64,000 nt of DNA from Bacillus paramycoides (GCF_001884235.1 NZ_MAOI01000123.1:264121-328120); one strand, 5' to 3'; positions 16,463 to 25,005 are shown, counted from the first letter of the stretch. The notes: generated by a model not told the origin, from the letters alone. Program-made: numbers and translations.

Positions 16463-18010
16463 ATGTGTAGATGCATCACTAATACCATGACCAGTATTAG
16501 ATTTCACAAGAATTTCATCAAATTTTGCTGCATCTTCTTTCTTACTAGAGAAAATTGTTCCTAAATATGCGGCAAGGAATCCAAGCGGAATAGAAATAAT
16601 TCCAGGTGTCGTATATGGGAATATCGCCTCTCCAACAAAAATAGCTTTCCCTGCTACCGGATTCCAAACGTTTGGACTTAGCACTACAAGAACAATTGCT
16701 GAGATAAGACCAACGACCATGCCACAAATAGCACCCGTTGTATTAAAGCGTTTCCAATATATCGTAAATAATATAACTGGTAAATTAGCACTCGCTGCAA
16801 CTGCAAATGCAAGCGATACTAGAAATGCTACGTTCAATGTTTGAGCAAACAAAGCGAGTATAATAGATACTATCGCTACTCCAATAGACGCATAGCGGGC
16901 CATTGACACTTGCTCTTTTTCCGTTGATTTTCCTTTGCGAATAATCTCGTTATAAAAATCATGAGCAAATGCTGAAGCTGCTGTTAATACAAGACCTGCT
17001 ACCACAGCTAAAATGGTTGCAAAAGCAATCGCCGATACGAACGCGAATAAGAAATCTCCGCCTAACGCTTTCGCTAACAAAGGTGCTGCCATATTACCGG
17101 CTGGATTTGCTTTAATAATTGCCTCATTTCCTACAAACGCCGCCGCACCAAATCCTAAGAAAATTGTCATAATATAAAATGCCCCAATTAACCACGTAGC
17201 ATATACAACAGATTGACGCGCAGTTTTTGCATCACGTACTGTAAAAAAGCGGACAAGAATATGCGGTAATCCCGCTGTACCAAGAACCAGTCCTAAATTT
17301 AAAGAAAGTGTATCAAGACCATTTTTATACTTCACTCCCGGATTTAAAAACGAATCTTTTAATGGAGTAGCTGTTTTCATTTGAGCGAACATTTCTGTCA
17401 CACTAAAATTAAATTTTGCAAAAACGATAACAGAAATAATAAAAGTACCAGCCATTAGTAGTAAAGCCTTTACAATTTGCACCCAACTTGTAGCCGTCAT
17501 ACCACCAAAAATAACGTATACTGTCATAAGTGTACCAACTATTAATACGGCTGTCGTATATTCAATTCCTAATAATAATTTAATAAGTGCACCCGCACCA
17601 ACTAATTGTGCAATCATATAAAAAATTGAAATCGTCATCGTATTTAATGCTGCAATCCCGCGAACCTTCTTTGCATCAAAACGCGCCGCAATCATATCAG
17701 CTAACGTATACTTCCCTAAATTTCTAAGCGGTTCTGCAACTAGGTACAATACAACTAAGTAAGCAACTAAGAAACCTATACTATAAAAGAACCCATCAAA
17801 TCCTGTTAATGCTATCGCTCCGGCGATGCCAAGAAATGACGCAGCAGACATGTAATCACCGGCGATGGCCAGACCATTTTGCCAACCAGTTAATCCCCCT
17901 CCAGCCGTATAAAATTCACTCGCATTTTTCGTTTTTTTCGATGCGAAATAAGTTATAACGAGTGTACCAAGGACGATAATTAAAAATAGTGCAAAAGCAG
18001 TTGTATTCAA
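16460..18010 (-). CDS. Sodium:solute (acetate/cation) symporter, ActP/YwcA type
   Basis: A 516-residue, roughly 13-helix SSS-family symporter. ASEFYTAGGGLTGWQNGLAIAGDYMSAASFLGIAGAIAL is the ActP-like signature region; GMVVGLISAIVLVVLSPNVW and FPYTTPGIISIPLGFLAAYL lie near the C-terminus. ActP-type proteins import acetate and short-chain monocarboxylates with Na+. It is translated 2 bp after a DUF485 gene, the standard partner of ActP/YwcA in bacteria, which strengthens the assignment. Confidence 0.88.
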   Translation of the reverse strand: MNTTAFALFLIIVLGTLVITYFASKKTKNASEFYTAGGGLTGWQNGLAIAGDYMSAASFLGIAGAIALTGFDGFFYSIGFLVAYLVVLYLVAEPLRNLGKYTLADMIAARFDAKKVRGIAALNTMTISIFYMIAQLVGAGALIKLLLGIEYTTAVLIVGTLMTVYVIFGGMTATSWVQIVKALLLMAGTFIISVIVFAKFNFSVTEMFAQMKTATPLKDSFLNPGVKYKNGLDTLSLNLGLVLGTAGLPHILVRFFTVRDAKTARQSVVYATWLIGAFYIMTIFLGFGAAAFVGNEAIIKANPAGNMAAPLLAKALGGDFLFAFVSAIAFATILAVVAGLVLTAASAFAHDFYNEIIRKGKSTEKEQVSMARYASIGVAIVSIILALFAQTLNVAFLVSLAFAVAASANLPVILFTIYWKRFNTTGAICGMVVGLISAIVLVVLSPNVWNPVAGKAIFVGEAIFPYTTPGIISIPLGFLAAYLGTIFSSKKEDAAKFDEILVKSNTGHGISDASTH

Positions 18011-18012
18011 AT

Positions 18013-18354
18013 TCAGCCCCTCCCTTTTTGCATATCTTGCAGAATTTTTTGCGAGATTTCATCAAAGGATTCTGCTTTTTTGCTATAAATCATACATAAT
18101 GTCCATGTCATTATAAATTGCGCAACAGCAAATACCCACGCCCAAGTAATATCACCAAATGCCGGTGTATTGAGCACCTTTGAATACGATGTTAAAATAG
18201 GTAGTGCAATAAAAAAACTTAAAAAGAAAATACTCATTGGAACGATAAACTTCTTTTTCCTATTTAATAACAATTGAAATTCTTCTGACTGAACAACCTC
18301 TGTATAATTCACCTCATTTTGCAACTTACGTGCTGACGTATCATCTCGTTTCAT
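18013..18354 (-). CDS. DUF485 membrane protein, partner of the symporter
   Basis: A 113-residue protein with two membrane helices (residues about 36-56 and 70-93). LNRKKKFIVPMSIFFLSFFIALPIL and ITWAWVFAVAQFIMTWTLCMIYSKKAESFDE match DUF485. It is the first gene of the two-gene acetate-symporter operon and probably helps assembly or function of the transporter; that role is inferred from genomic pairing only. Confidence 0.85.
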   Translation of the reverse strand: MKRDDTSARKLQNEVNYTEVVQSEEFQLLLNRKKKFIVPMSIFFLSFFIALPILTSYSKVLNTPAFGDITWAWVFAVAQFIMTWTLCMIYSKKAESFDEISQKILQDMQKGRG

Positions 18355-18569
18355 TCTCCGATCCCCTCTCTTACTTGAAATACAATTCCCCCTTGTATAC
18401 CTAAAGACTAAATTTTATAAATATTCAGAAACTTATATTTATTTTAGACAATCCTTACGTTCCTGCAAAGATTTTTCGATAGACATTTTTCGTCATTTCT
18501 CCCTAAATTTTTAATATACTTTTTCAAAATAAGGTGAAACCTAAATCAATCTTTTCCCTCATTAAGACG

Positions 18570-18598
18570 CAAAAAAGTAGTGCTATTGCACTACTTCT
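18570..18598 (-). terminator. Terminator overlapping the hydroxylase stop codon
   Basis: AAGTAGTGC / GCACTACTT stem with an ATAG loop and a T6 tail. The last codons and TAG stop of the fatty acid hydroxylase gene form the 5' arm and loop. Confidence 0.85.
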
Positions 18599-19212
18599 GT
18601 CTCTTTCTTCTTTTCTAAATTACGAGCCGTTTCACTAAGTTCAACATCTTTCCCATCTTTATACGTACCGAATAAAAAATCATACACTGGATTAGAAACA
18701 CCAAACCAATACTTTTCATTTTTGTAATGATGTAATATATGCTGTTTTTTAAGCCATCTTCCAAACTTAGTAAAGGGACGAATCGGCTTATGTGCAATAT
18801 AATGTTTCCATTCATAAACGAGAAGCATTATGATCATTCCAATTCCAAAGGAGAGTGTAACTGTAACACTCTTTGTAAATCCGTATAAAACGAATAAATA
18901 AATTGCAAAACCAGGTAAACTATACCAAACAGGTAAAAATAATAATTTCAAATCGTCTGGATACACGTGATGATCATAATGTAATCTGCGAAGCATTTTT
19001 AATAAAAAACGATTCTTTGGTGGCTTAATGTGAAATAAAAAACGGTGAGTTACATATTCGTTAAGCGTATAAAAAACGACTCCAGCAAGACACGATAAAA
19101 TACCGATCCATGTGAAAAATTGCATTTTTAAAATAATGATAAAAATTAATAGGACACTATACATAATAACAATATCATGTTGTAAAAAGAACTCCTTTAC
19201 CACTCTCTTCAT
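18583..19212 (-). CDS. Fatty acid hydroxylase / sterol desaturase-family membrane protein
   Basis: A 209-residue di-iron membrane enzyme. Histidine boxes are visible: HRFLFH (near residue 55), HYDHH (near 78), EWKHYIAHKP and HILHHYKNEKYWFGVSNPVYDFLFGTY. Four to five hydrophobic segments flank them. Members hydroxylate or desaturate lipids with O2; the Bacillus substrate is unknown. GGGGGAAGAAAG precedes the ATG. Monocistronic; its 3' end lies inside its own terminator. Confidence 0.85.
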   Translation of the reverse strand: MKRVVKEFFLQHDIVIMYSVLLIFIIILKMQFFTWIGILSCLAGVVFYTLNEYVTHRFLFHIKPPKNRFLLKMLRRLHYDHHVYPDDLKLLFLPVWYSLPGFAIYLFVLYGFTKSVTVTLSFGIGMIIMLLVYEWKHYIAHKPIRPFTKFGRWLKKQHILHHYKNEKYWFGVSNPVYDFLFGTYKDGKDVELSETARNLEKKKETEVVQ

Positions 19213-19290
19213 CTTTCTTCCCCCTTCTCCAAAAAAACAGCCGCAACCTATCGTTACGACTATTTCTATTTTATTCTTATTCTATTCACT

Positions 19291-19584
19291 TTACAAATTT
19301 GCCTGCTGCTCTATTGTCGAGAAAAAAGTGTTCGGACCAAATATATTTTGCTTCGGAATAATGTGTTCCACTGCAAATACTGTTACTTCTCCCCTTTGTA
19401 CTTCTCCAATAATAAGCCCAAATACTTCATGATTTACCGCAAACGTTGGTTGTTTCGTTTGCAGCAACCTTGCTGCATTGTTAAATACCGCTTCATATAG
19501 TGGATTTCTATCAGTAATTTCTTTTCGAATTTTTGGTGCTAAAGTGATGATAATTTCTTTTCCGTCAATAGTGGTTCGATACAT
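19291..19584 (-). CDS. Conserved hypothetical protein
   Basis: A 97-residue protein beginning MYRTTIDGKEIIITLAPKIR and ending FFSTIEQQANL, with no membrane segment and no motif that I recognise. The start at 19584 follows GAAGGGGAG with good spacing. It lies 19 bp after the LysE-type exporter gene on the same strand and is probably co-transcribed. Function unknown. Confidence 0.65.
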   Translation of the reverse strand: MYRTTIDGKEIIITLAPKIRKEITDRNPLYEAVFNNAARLLQTKQPTFAVNHEVFGLIIGEVQRGEVTVFAVEHIIPKQNIFGPNTFFSTIEQQANL

Positions 19585-19603
19585 AAAAATCTCCCCTTCA
19601 ATC

Positions 19604-20236
19604 TTATGTGAACAACTGTAAAGCTTTGTATGCAAAATGGATAGAATATCCCACTAAAATAATACCTGCTCCTGCTGTAATATAGCCAAGTGCTTTTTTC
19701 TTTAATAAAGTTCTTCCAAAATGAACAGAAAAAGCAATATTTAAATTCCATAAAATAATACCAACAATAATACAAAGACTGTATAAAAAAGCTTCTTGTT
19801 TCGTTACCTTCGTAAGCAATGAGCTAAGTGTACTTCCGTATATACCAAACCAAAAAACAAGATTTAACGGATTGGATATCGCGATTAAAAATCCCGCCAT
19901 AAAAGATTGTTTAAGTCCACCTACCTCTTCTTGTTTATATTCCATATTCGCGTGAGAAATCCCTTGTTTTACACTTTGAAATCCTAAATAAAACAATAAG
20001 AAAAACCCAGTGCAATACATAAAAGCTTGTACATATGTATACATAAACACAGAAGATAAACCGAAATAAATAAGAAGCATAAACAAAATATCTGCAGTCA
20101 TTCCCCCAATTCCAACAATCCAAGCATGCCAAAATCCGCGTTCAATTCCTCGTTTTAACATCTCAATATTAATCGGACCTACCGGTGCAGCTAATGAAAT
20201 ACCTAATACTATTTGCTGTATAATCGCTCCAAACAT
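19604..20236 (-). CDS. LysE-family amino acid exporter
   Basis: A 210-residue membrane protein with six hydrophobic helices. The N-terminal block LGISLAAPVGPINIEMLKRGIERGFWHAW is the LysE/RhtB signature (G-x-x-x-A-P-G-P), and GFLIAISNPLNLVFWFGIYG is the second conserved block with the Asn-Pro pair. These proteins export amino acids or homoserine lactone-type compounds. I start at ATG 20236, after AGAAAGGATAG; an extension of 27 residues upstream is not family-like. Confidence 0.87.
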   Translation of the reverse strand: MFGAIIQQIVLGISLAAPVGPINIEMLKRGIERGFWHAWIVGIGGMTADILFMLLIYFGLSSVFMYTYVQAFMYCTGFFLLFYLGFQSVKQGISHANMEYKQEEVGGLKQSFMAGFLIAISNPLNLVFWFGIYGSTLSSLLTKVTKQEAFLYSLCIIVGIILWNLNIAFSVHFGRTLLKKKALGYITAGAGIILVGYSIHFAYKALQLFT

Positions 20237-20387
20237 CGCTCTATCCTTTCTACTTCCTTTACTACTAAGTAATGATGCAAATATGAAAAATAGACTCGCT
20301 TCATAAGAAATATCCACTATTAAAATACCCTTTTTTATCCAAAATATGCAAAAGAGCCATCCAGTTGATGGCCCTCATTTCTCTACC

Positions 20388-20457
20388 TTATCCCGCTATT
20401 TGCGGGATAATAATCAGTGGGGGATGAACCCTCCCCGCTGATTAAAGTTTCACTTTA
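20388..20457. repeat. Intergenic palindromic repeat, short form
   Basis: TTATCCCGCTATTTGCGGGA followed by TAATCAG.GGGG / CCCCGCTGATTA hairpin and AAAGTTTCACTTTA. The element at 49260-49353 has the same ends plus about 25 extra bases in the middle. It overlaps the last codons of the YqcI/YcgG-like gene. It may belong to the B. cereus-group small repeats (bcr-type), but I cannot assign it. Confidence 0.7.
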
Positions 20458-21170
20458 TGATGAAAAGGACATTTACCTTTAATCAGCTCAATATCATCCC
20501 CAATAAAATACTGTTTCCATTCACGATGATCTATATCACCATAGTGGCTAATGTTAGGATGCTTCGGCAACTGATCCCATTTTTTAACTCGCTCACGGAC
20601 CATTTGTCTGGAATATGCACCTTTAGGACGATCTCCTTCTAATCCATCGAAAATAGTGCGTGGCTGGAATCCAATAACAAGGGAATTTCCTAAATGCCTA
20701 GTCTTTCGCTGTTTATAAGCCGGCGCATTCCCAAACGCAAATATCGGTTCACCCCCAAATGAAAATTCCCACAAATAATGGTCTGGATCTTTCGGAATTT
20801 GCTTCGGCCATGTTTGATTATCTTTTTCATGTAAATACTGTAGTACTTTCCAAAAATAATCACGATAATATTCGAGTGGCTGCTCTTCACGTTCAGGTTC
20901 TACAAAAAGAAAAAATCCTCTTCTTACAATTGGTCGCTCTTTCATTAACTCTAAGAAAGATAACATTGTATTCGGCAAATGACTCCAATCATTACGAGAG
21001 AGAAATGAATAACGAAGCTCATTCTTTTTTAAAGCTGTCAAACCGAAATAACATGGAAAAGTGGGTTCTAGCACGACATTCGAAAAATTATTAAATTCTT
21101 TCGCAACCCAATTCGGTATATCGTCTCTATTTTTCATTCCTTCATTATCTAATAAATAAGACTCACCCAT
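20442..21170 (-). CDS. YqcI/YcgG-family protein
   Basis: A 242-residue soluble protein matching the YqcI/YcgG family by its blocks: FPCYFGLTALKKNELRYSFL, PDHYLWEFSFGGEPIFAFGN, NSLVIGFQPRTIFDGLEGD and KCPFHHKVKL at the end. GAAAGAATG precedes the start. The last codons (KVKL and stop) are supplied by the conserved tail of an intergenic repeat, so the element inserted at, or replaced, the 3' end of the gene. Function unknown. Confidence 0.75.
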   Translation of the reverse strand: MGESYLLDNEGMKNRDDIPNWVAKEFNNFSNVVLEPTFPCYFGLTALKKNELRYSFLSRNDWSHLPNTMLSFLELMKERPIVRRGFFLFVEPEREEQPLEYYRDYFWKVLQYLHEKDNQTWPKQIPKDPDHYLWEFSFGGEPIFAFGNAPAYKQRKTRHLGNSLVIGFQPRTIFDGLEGDRPKGAYSRQMVRERVKKWDQLPKHPNISHYGDIDHREWKQYFIGDDIELIKGKCPFHHKVKL

Positions 21171-21290
21171 TCTTTCACCTCATTATGTACAGCATTCATT
21201 TAAGAATATTACATAATCAGCTTGTCCTATACCTTTTTATAAATTTGAACGAAAAATTATTTAAAAATACAAAAATTTAAAACCGCTTAC

Positions 21291-21321
21291 TTGACTAAAT
21301 TCTACCAATTCGTGTATATTT
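21291..21321 (+). promoter_or_regulatory. Promoter of the cold-shock gene with long leader
   Basis: TTGACT and TATATT separated by 18 bp, about 115 bp before the csp start. A long A/T-rich 5' leader is normal for cold-shock mRNAs and is probably part of cold induction. Confidence 0.55.
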
Positions 21322-21435
21322 AAATTAATCATTTAGCAGAATATTCGAGAATATAGCATTTTTAATTTATATTATCTTTTCAAATGAATTTCACTAAATG
21401 AAAAAAAGTAATCGTTTTTTAGGAGGAATTGTAAC

Positions 21436-21633
21436 ATGCAAGGAAAAGTAAAATGGTTTAACAATGAAAAAGGTTTTGGATTTATCGAAATGGAAGGCTC
21501 TGATGATGTATTCGTACATTTCTCTGCTATTCAAGGCGACGGCTACAAAGCTTTAGAGGAAGGTCAAGAAGTATCTTTCGACATTACTGAAGGAAACCGT
21601 GGACCTCAAGCTGCTAACGTAGTAAAACTTTAA
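21436..21633 (+). CDS. Cold-shock protein (CspA family)
   Basis: A 65-residue single cold-shock domain with both RNA-binding motifs, KGFGFIEM (RNP1) and VFVHFSA (RNP2). It begins [16 protein letters not shown]. Csp proteins bind single-stranded RNA and DNA and melt structures at low temperature. AGGAGG lies 8 bp before the ATG. A long leader precedes it and a strong terminator follows. Several csp paralogs exist in the group, so I do not assign a letter. Confidence 0.95.
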   Translation: MQGKVKWFNNEKGFGFIEMEGSDDVFVHFSAIQGDGYKALEEGQEVSFDITEGNRGPQAANVVKL

Positions 21634-21645
21634 TCCAACATATGA

Positions 21646-21678
21646 CAGGAGGTTACCTTACTTGGTAACCTCCTTTGT
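21646..21678 (+). terminator. Rho-independent terminator of csp
   Basis: AGGAGGTTACC / GGTAACCTCCT stem with a TTACTT loop and a T-rich tail. Confidence 0.88.
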
Positions 21679-21752
21679 TATTCCTTTGTATATTTCCGTT
21701 TTACAGAGCAAAAACTATGTGAAATGCGCAAAATACAAAGGAGGCAATAACA

Positions 21753-22001
21753 ATGAGTTCACATGTAAATGATTTTGAAGAAGTAAAATTCCGTGTAGAA
21801 ACAGCACAAAAAATGGTCGGTTCTGCAACAATTTCAATGGATCCAGACACATTAGAACATGCCACTACTGCAGTAGAAGCGGCTCGTTCTCAGCTGGAAA
21901 TTATGAAATCCGTTGCGACGGATTTAGATGAGCCATTTCTAATGAATGAAGAAAAAAAATTAAGTAAATGCGAGCATCAATTACACGAAGCGAAGCACTA
22001 A
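21753..22001 (+). CDS. DUF2564-family small protein
   Basis: An 82-residue, mostly helical protein (MSSHVNDFEEVKFRVETAQK at the start) that resembles DUF2564 of Bacillus. No catalytic motif is visible. AAGGAGG precedes the ATG. It follows csp after a terminator, and its own terminator at 22001 also serves the opposite strand. Function unknown. Confidence 0.7.
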   Translation: MSSHVNDFEEVKFRVETAQKMVGSATISMDPDTLEHATTAVEAARSQLEIMKSVATDLDEPFLMNEEKKLSKCEHQLHEAKH

Positions 22002-22035
22002 AAAACATCCAGAGAAAATTCTCTGGATGTTTTTT
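22001..22035. terminator. Bidirectional terminator
   Basis: AAAACATCCAGAGAA / TTCTCTGGATGTTTT stem between two convergent small genes. Confidence 0.88.
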
Positions 22036-22211
22036 CATGACAATTGCTCCCCATACTTTTTCAATTTCTCTCCAACCGTACATTGCCGTATACAAAAAGA
22101 ATGGGCATAGTATTTACTATGATTTCTCCGATTATGTTCCTGCAAGAAACACCCTTCGCAATACGTTTCTAATAAGTCATTTACCTCTGTAATGAGTTGC
22201 TTTTTATTCAC
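22035..22211 (-). CDS. Small zinc-finger-like protein (DUF2602/YpeQ type)
   Basis: A 58-residue ORF starting at GTG 22211, five bases after AGAGGTG. It begins MNKKQLITEVNDLLETYCEG and contains two Cys pairs, YCEGC and FCIRQC, with His residues between them, the layout of a small zinc ribbon. It lies 12 bp downstream of an RNase H-like gene on the same strand. B. subtilis has a comparable small zinc-finger protein beside its RNase H-like gene ypeP; this is from memory. Confidence 0.68.
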   Translation of the reverse strand: MNKKQLITEVNDLLETYCEGCFLQEHNRRNHSKYYAHSFCIRQCTVGEKLKKYGEQLS

Positions 22212-22223
22212 GTGTGCACCTCT

Positions 22224-22883
22224 CTATTCGGTTATTTCTTTATGACTATCAATTGTCGTCCCTTCTAATGCTTGCGCTGCTAATTGATGTGCCTCTTTAT
22301 TTTGTTTTCTAGATATCGGTTCACAAACAAACTTTAATTTCATTTGCTTTGCTTTTTGTTCAATTTGATCTAAGTAATGATTTAAATGTTCATCATAGCA
22401 AGGCCATTCACCAGCTAATTGCTGCAGTACAACTTGGGAATCTCCACGAAGTGTAACTGCTTCATATTTAATTCCTAATTCCTCAAGTATATTTATCCCG
22501 TATAATAATGCTGCATACTCCGCTTCGTTATTATCATATATGCCTTCTATGTATGCATTGCGACGAATTCGATAATTTGTATTTCCTTTTTTATAGTATA
22601 CACATATGCCAACCCCAGCTTCTTTCGTCTGCACATCATAGCCACCATCAAAATAAACTTGAATTTCTTGAATCTCTTCCTCCACTTGCTTACTCAATTT
22701 TTTCATTTCTTTTAATGACCATTCCGCGTCCATTTCATCGTAAAATAAAAGCTCTTTTACCCTTCCTGTTTTCTCAAAATCCTCCGCAAATTGAAGCACT
22801 TCTTCTATGTTCATATAGTCTGTTGCTAATTCAGTTTGTAAACCGCGCTTCGTTTTATACAACCAATGCATTTTATATTTCAT
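22224..22883 (-). CDS. RNase H-like protein with altered active site
   Basis: A 219-residue protein with an N-terminal region of about 70 residues (viroplasmin-like or helical) followed by an RNase H fold. D79 (VYFDGG), E120 (NNEAEY) and D148 (RGDSQ) match catalytic positions, but the fourth acidic residue is replaced by H199 (NKEAHQLA). The start follows AGGGGAA. A second, intact RNase H-like gene lies 1.7 kb away. It may cleave RNA-DNA hybrids weakly or have lost activity. Confidence 0.8.
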   Translation of the reverse strand: MKYKMHWLYKTKRGLQTELATDYMNIEEVLQFAEDFEKTGRVKELLFYDEMDAEWSLKEMKKLSKQVEEEIQEIQVYFDGGYDVQTKEAGVGICVYYKKGNTNYRIRRNAYIEGIYDNNEAEYAALLYGINILEELGIKYEAVTLRGDSQVVLQQLAGEWPCYDEHLNHYLDQIEQKAKQMKLKFVCEPISRKQNKEAHQLAAQALEGTTIDSHKEITE

Positions 22884-22971
22884 ACTAGATTCCCCTTATA
22901 TAAGACTTCTTATATTTATTTTATTATATTTTATCAAGAGTCACTGTATTATATTCAATATAATCACATAC

Positions 22972-23004
22972 AAAAAGAGCCATCCTATAAGGAACGGCTC
23001 TTTC
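22972..23004 (-). terminator. Rho-independent terminator of queT
   Basis: AAAGAGCC / GGCTCTTT stem, loop of about 14 nt, T5 tail on the minus strand. Confidence 0.8.
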
Positions 23005-23009
23005 ACCTA

Positions 23010-23495
23010 TTACATAAATCTTTCAAATTGTACTCGCTTATTAATCCAGTACATTACAGGCATACCAATCGCCATTACAACAAATTCACCAACTGCACAC
23101 GTTAGCCATGTTAATAAAAATGGCAGATCAAATGCAAGATGAAGTTCGATTGCTATCATAAACATTGTGACTGTAAAGATCACTGTATTAAAAATCATAC
23201 GAGCCCAAACACCTTTAATGAAGCGCATAGAAATAATAGTTGCAAGTAATGCAAGAATTGATTGCCCTACTCCAAATACTAAATCGTAAGCGATCATTGG
23301 TGAGAAAAAGAGATTCGTTAAAAATACACCTAATACAATCCCGTAAATTGCTTTCTTATTGAATACAACGAGATGGTTAAACATCTCTGAAATACGAAAC
23401 TGTACATTCGTAAAGCCAAATGGCTGAATAAGCATAGAAACAGCAATATATAATGCCGCTAAAATACCATTACCGACTAATGTTCTTATATTCAT
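23010..23495 (-). CDS. queT: QueT queuosine-precursor ECF transporter substrate subunit
   Basis: A 161-residue membrane protein with about five helices, starting MNIRTLVGNGILAALYIAVS with VQFRISEMFNHLVVFN, the QueT signature. QueT is the substrate-binding S component of an ECF transporter for preQ1/queuine-type precursors. Its leader contains a class I preQ1 riboswitch that overlaps the ribosome-binding site, which independently supports the assignment. The shared ECF ATPase genes are not in this window. Confidence 0.9.
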   Translation of the reverse strand: MNIRTLVGNGILAALYIAVSMLIQPFGFTNVQFRISEMFNHLVVFNKKAIYGIVLGVFLTNLFFSPMIAYDLVFGVGQSILALLATIISMRFIKGVWARMIFNTVIFTVTMFMIAIELHLAFDLPFLLTWLTCAVGEFVVMAIGMPVMYWINKRVQFERFM

Positions 23496-23502
23496 GACAA
23501 AA

Positions 23503-23543
23503 TCTCCTTAGTTTTTTTACGTGGGATGGTTTCGAACCACGTT
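23503..23543 (-). promoter_or_regulatory. preQ1 class I riboswitch
   Basis: Minus strand: P1 stem ACGTGG / CCACGT, a 12-nt loop (TTCGAAACCATC), then the A-rich tail AAAAAAACTAAGGAG. The tail's AAGGAG is the queT ribosome-binding site, so ligand-stabilised pseudoknot formation would hide it: a translational off-switch. The pseudoknot pairing differs from the B. subtilis queC type, so the subtype is uncertain. Confidence 0.8.
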
Positions 23544-23677
23544 ATTCGTTTTTAGGCAACAAGATTACATTTTACGCAATATGCACTCTTTCGTCAATAG
23601 ATTCCTATCATTAACTACCCTTTTTCTTATAGAAGACGTATAATATAACGTATGAAAGATTTAGGAGGTTCCATTTC

Positions 23678-24550
23678 ATGACAGTAACAATTCAAAATGA
23701 AAAAGTGATCGTTTCCATTTCTGACAAAGGTGCAGAATTACAAAGCGTTCGCTTAAAAGAAGACAACACAGAATATTTATGGCAAGGTGATTCTACTTAT
23801 TGGGGACGTCGTGCACCAATTTTGTTCCCAATCGTCGGTCGATTAGTAGAAAATACATACTACGTAGACGGTAAACCTTATTCATTAACACAACACGGTT
23901 TTGCTCGTGATCTAATGTTCTCTGTACAAGAACAAAGTGAAACAAAAATTACTTATATCGTTACTAGTAATGAAGAGACATTAAAAAACTATCCATATGA
24001 ATTTGAATTACTCGTTTCTTATGAAGTAGACGAACAAAATATACATGTTACATATGAAGTAAACAACCCCGCTTCAAAAGAGATGTTCTTTTCAATCGGA
24101 GCACACCCTGGATTCAACTGTCCTTTATTAGACGGCGAATCATTTGCAGATTATCATCTATCATTTAATGGATCTGAACGTTTAGAATCTAGTATATTAG
24201 AAGGCCCTTTTCTTTCAAATGAAAAGCAACTAATCGCTGAAAATACAAAAGAATTGCCACTTACATATGATTTATTCAAAAATGACGCACTTATTTTTGA
24301 AAATATGAATACGAATGAAATTTCAATTCGTTCTCATAAACATAATAAATTTGTAAAAGTAGCATTCGATGGTTTCCCATTTGTCGGCGTTTGGACACCA
24401 GGAGATAACGCACCTTTCTTATGTATTGAACCTTGGTACGGAATTGCTGATGAAATAAAGCAAGCAAAAGATTTTAAAGAAAAAAAAGGAATTCAATCGT
24501 TACAAGCGAATGAAACATTTACATGTCGTTATAGCATTACAATTGGATAA
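23678..24550 (+). CDS. Aldose 1-epimerase family protein (LacX-like)
   Basis: A 290-residue beta-sandwich protein of the galactose mutarotase superfamily: GAELQSVRLKEDNTEYLWQG, APILFPIVGRLVENTYYVDG, LTQHGFARDLMF and FSIGAHPGFNCPL hold the conserved Arg and His residues. LacX-type members act on hexose or hexose-phosphate anomers. TTAGGAGG precedes the ATG, with a TATAAT box about 40 bp upstream. Confidence 0.85.
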   Translation: MTVTIQNEKVIVSISDKGAELQSVRLKEDNTEYLWQGDSTYWGRRAPILFPIVGRLVENTYYVDGKPYSLTQHGFARDLMFSVQEQSETKITYIVTSNEETLKNYPYEFELLVSYEVDEQNIHVTYEVNNPASKEMFFSIGAHPGFNCPLLDGESFADYHLSFNGSERLESSILEGPFLSNEKQLIAENTKELPLTYDLFKNDALIFENMNTNEISIRSHKHNKFVKVAFDGFPFVGVWTPGDNAPFLCIEPWYGIADEIKQAKDFKEKKGIQSLQANETFTCRYSITIG

Positions 24551-24618
24551 GTACTCTATCCCCTACTTCTATAAAGTTTTCACGTAGGGGATAACCTTAT
24601 AAATGGAGGTTTCTCATT

Positions 24619-25005
24619 TTGATTGAAGTATATATCGATGGTGCATCAAAAGGCAATCCTGGACCTTCTGGAGCGGGAGTTTTTATTAAAGGCATACAGC
24701 CACCTGTACAATTATCATTACCACTTGGGACAATGTCCAACCATGAAGCTGAATACCACGCTTTACTTGCAGCATTAAAATATTGTGCAGAGCATAATTA
24801 TAGCATTGTATCTTTTCGCACAGATTCCCAGCTTGTTGAGCGAGCTGTTGAAAAAGAATACGCAAAAAATAAAATGTTTGCACCACTTCTAGAAGAAGCA
24901 CTGCAATACATAAAAAATTTCGATCTCTTTTTTATTAAGTGGATTCCAAGTAGTCAAAATAAAGTTGCTGATGAATTAGCTAGAAAAGCTATTTTACAAA
25001 ATTAA
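24619..25005 (+). CDS. RNase HI family protein
   Basis: A 128-residue compact RNase H with all four catalytic acids in place: D7 (YIDGASKGNPG), E43 (NHEAEYHAL), D69 (RTDSQL) and D118 (KVADELA). It should cleave the RNA strand of RNA-DNA hybrids. The start is TTG at 24619, nine bases after GGAGG. It is followed 13 bp later by a DMT transporter and may be co-transcribed with it. Confidence 0.88.
   Translation: MIEVYIDGASKGNPGPSGAGVFIKGIQPPVQLSLPLGTMSNHEAEYHALLAALKYCAEHNYSIVSFRTDSQLVERAVEKEYAKNKMFAPLLEEALQYIKNFDLFFIKWIPSSQNKVADELARKAILQN

Noticed and set aside
24555-24592. ATCCCCTAC / GTAGGGGAT hairpin after the aldose epimerase gene as terminator
   Set aside because: The stem is real but no T-tract follows and the next gene starts close by; it is left unassigned.
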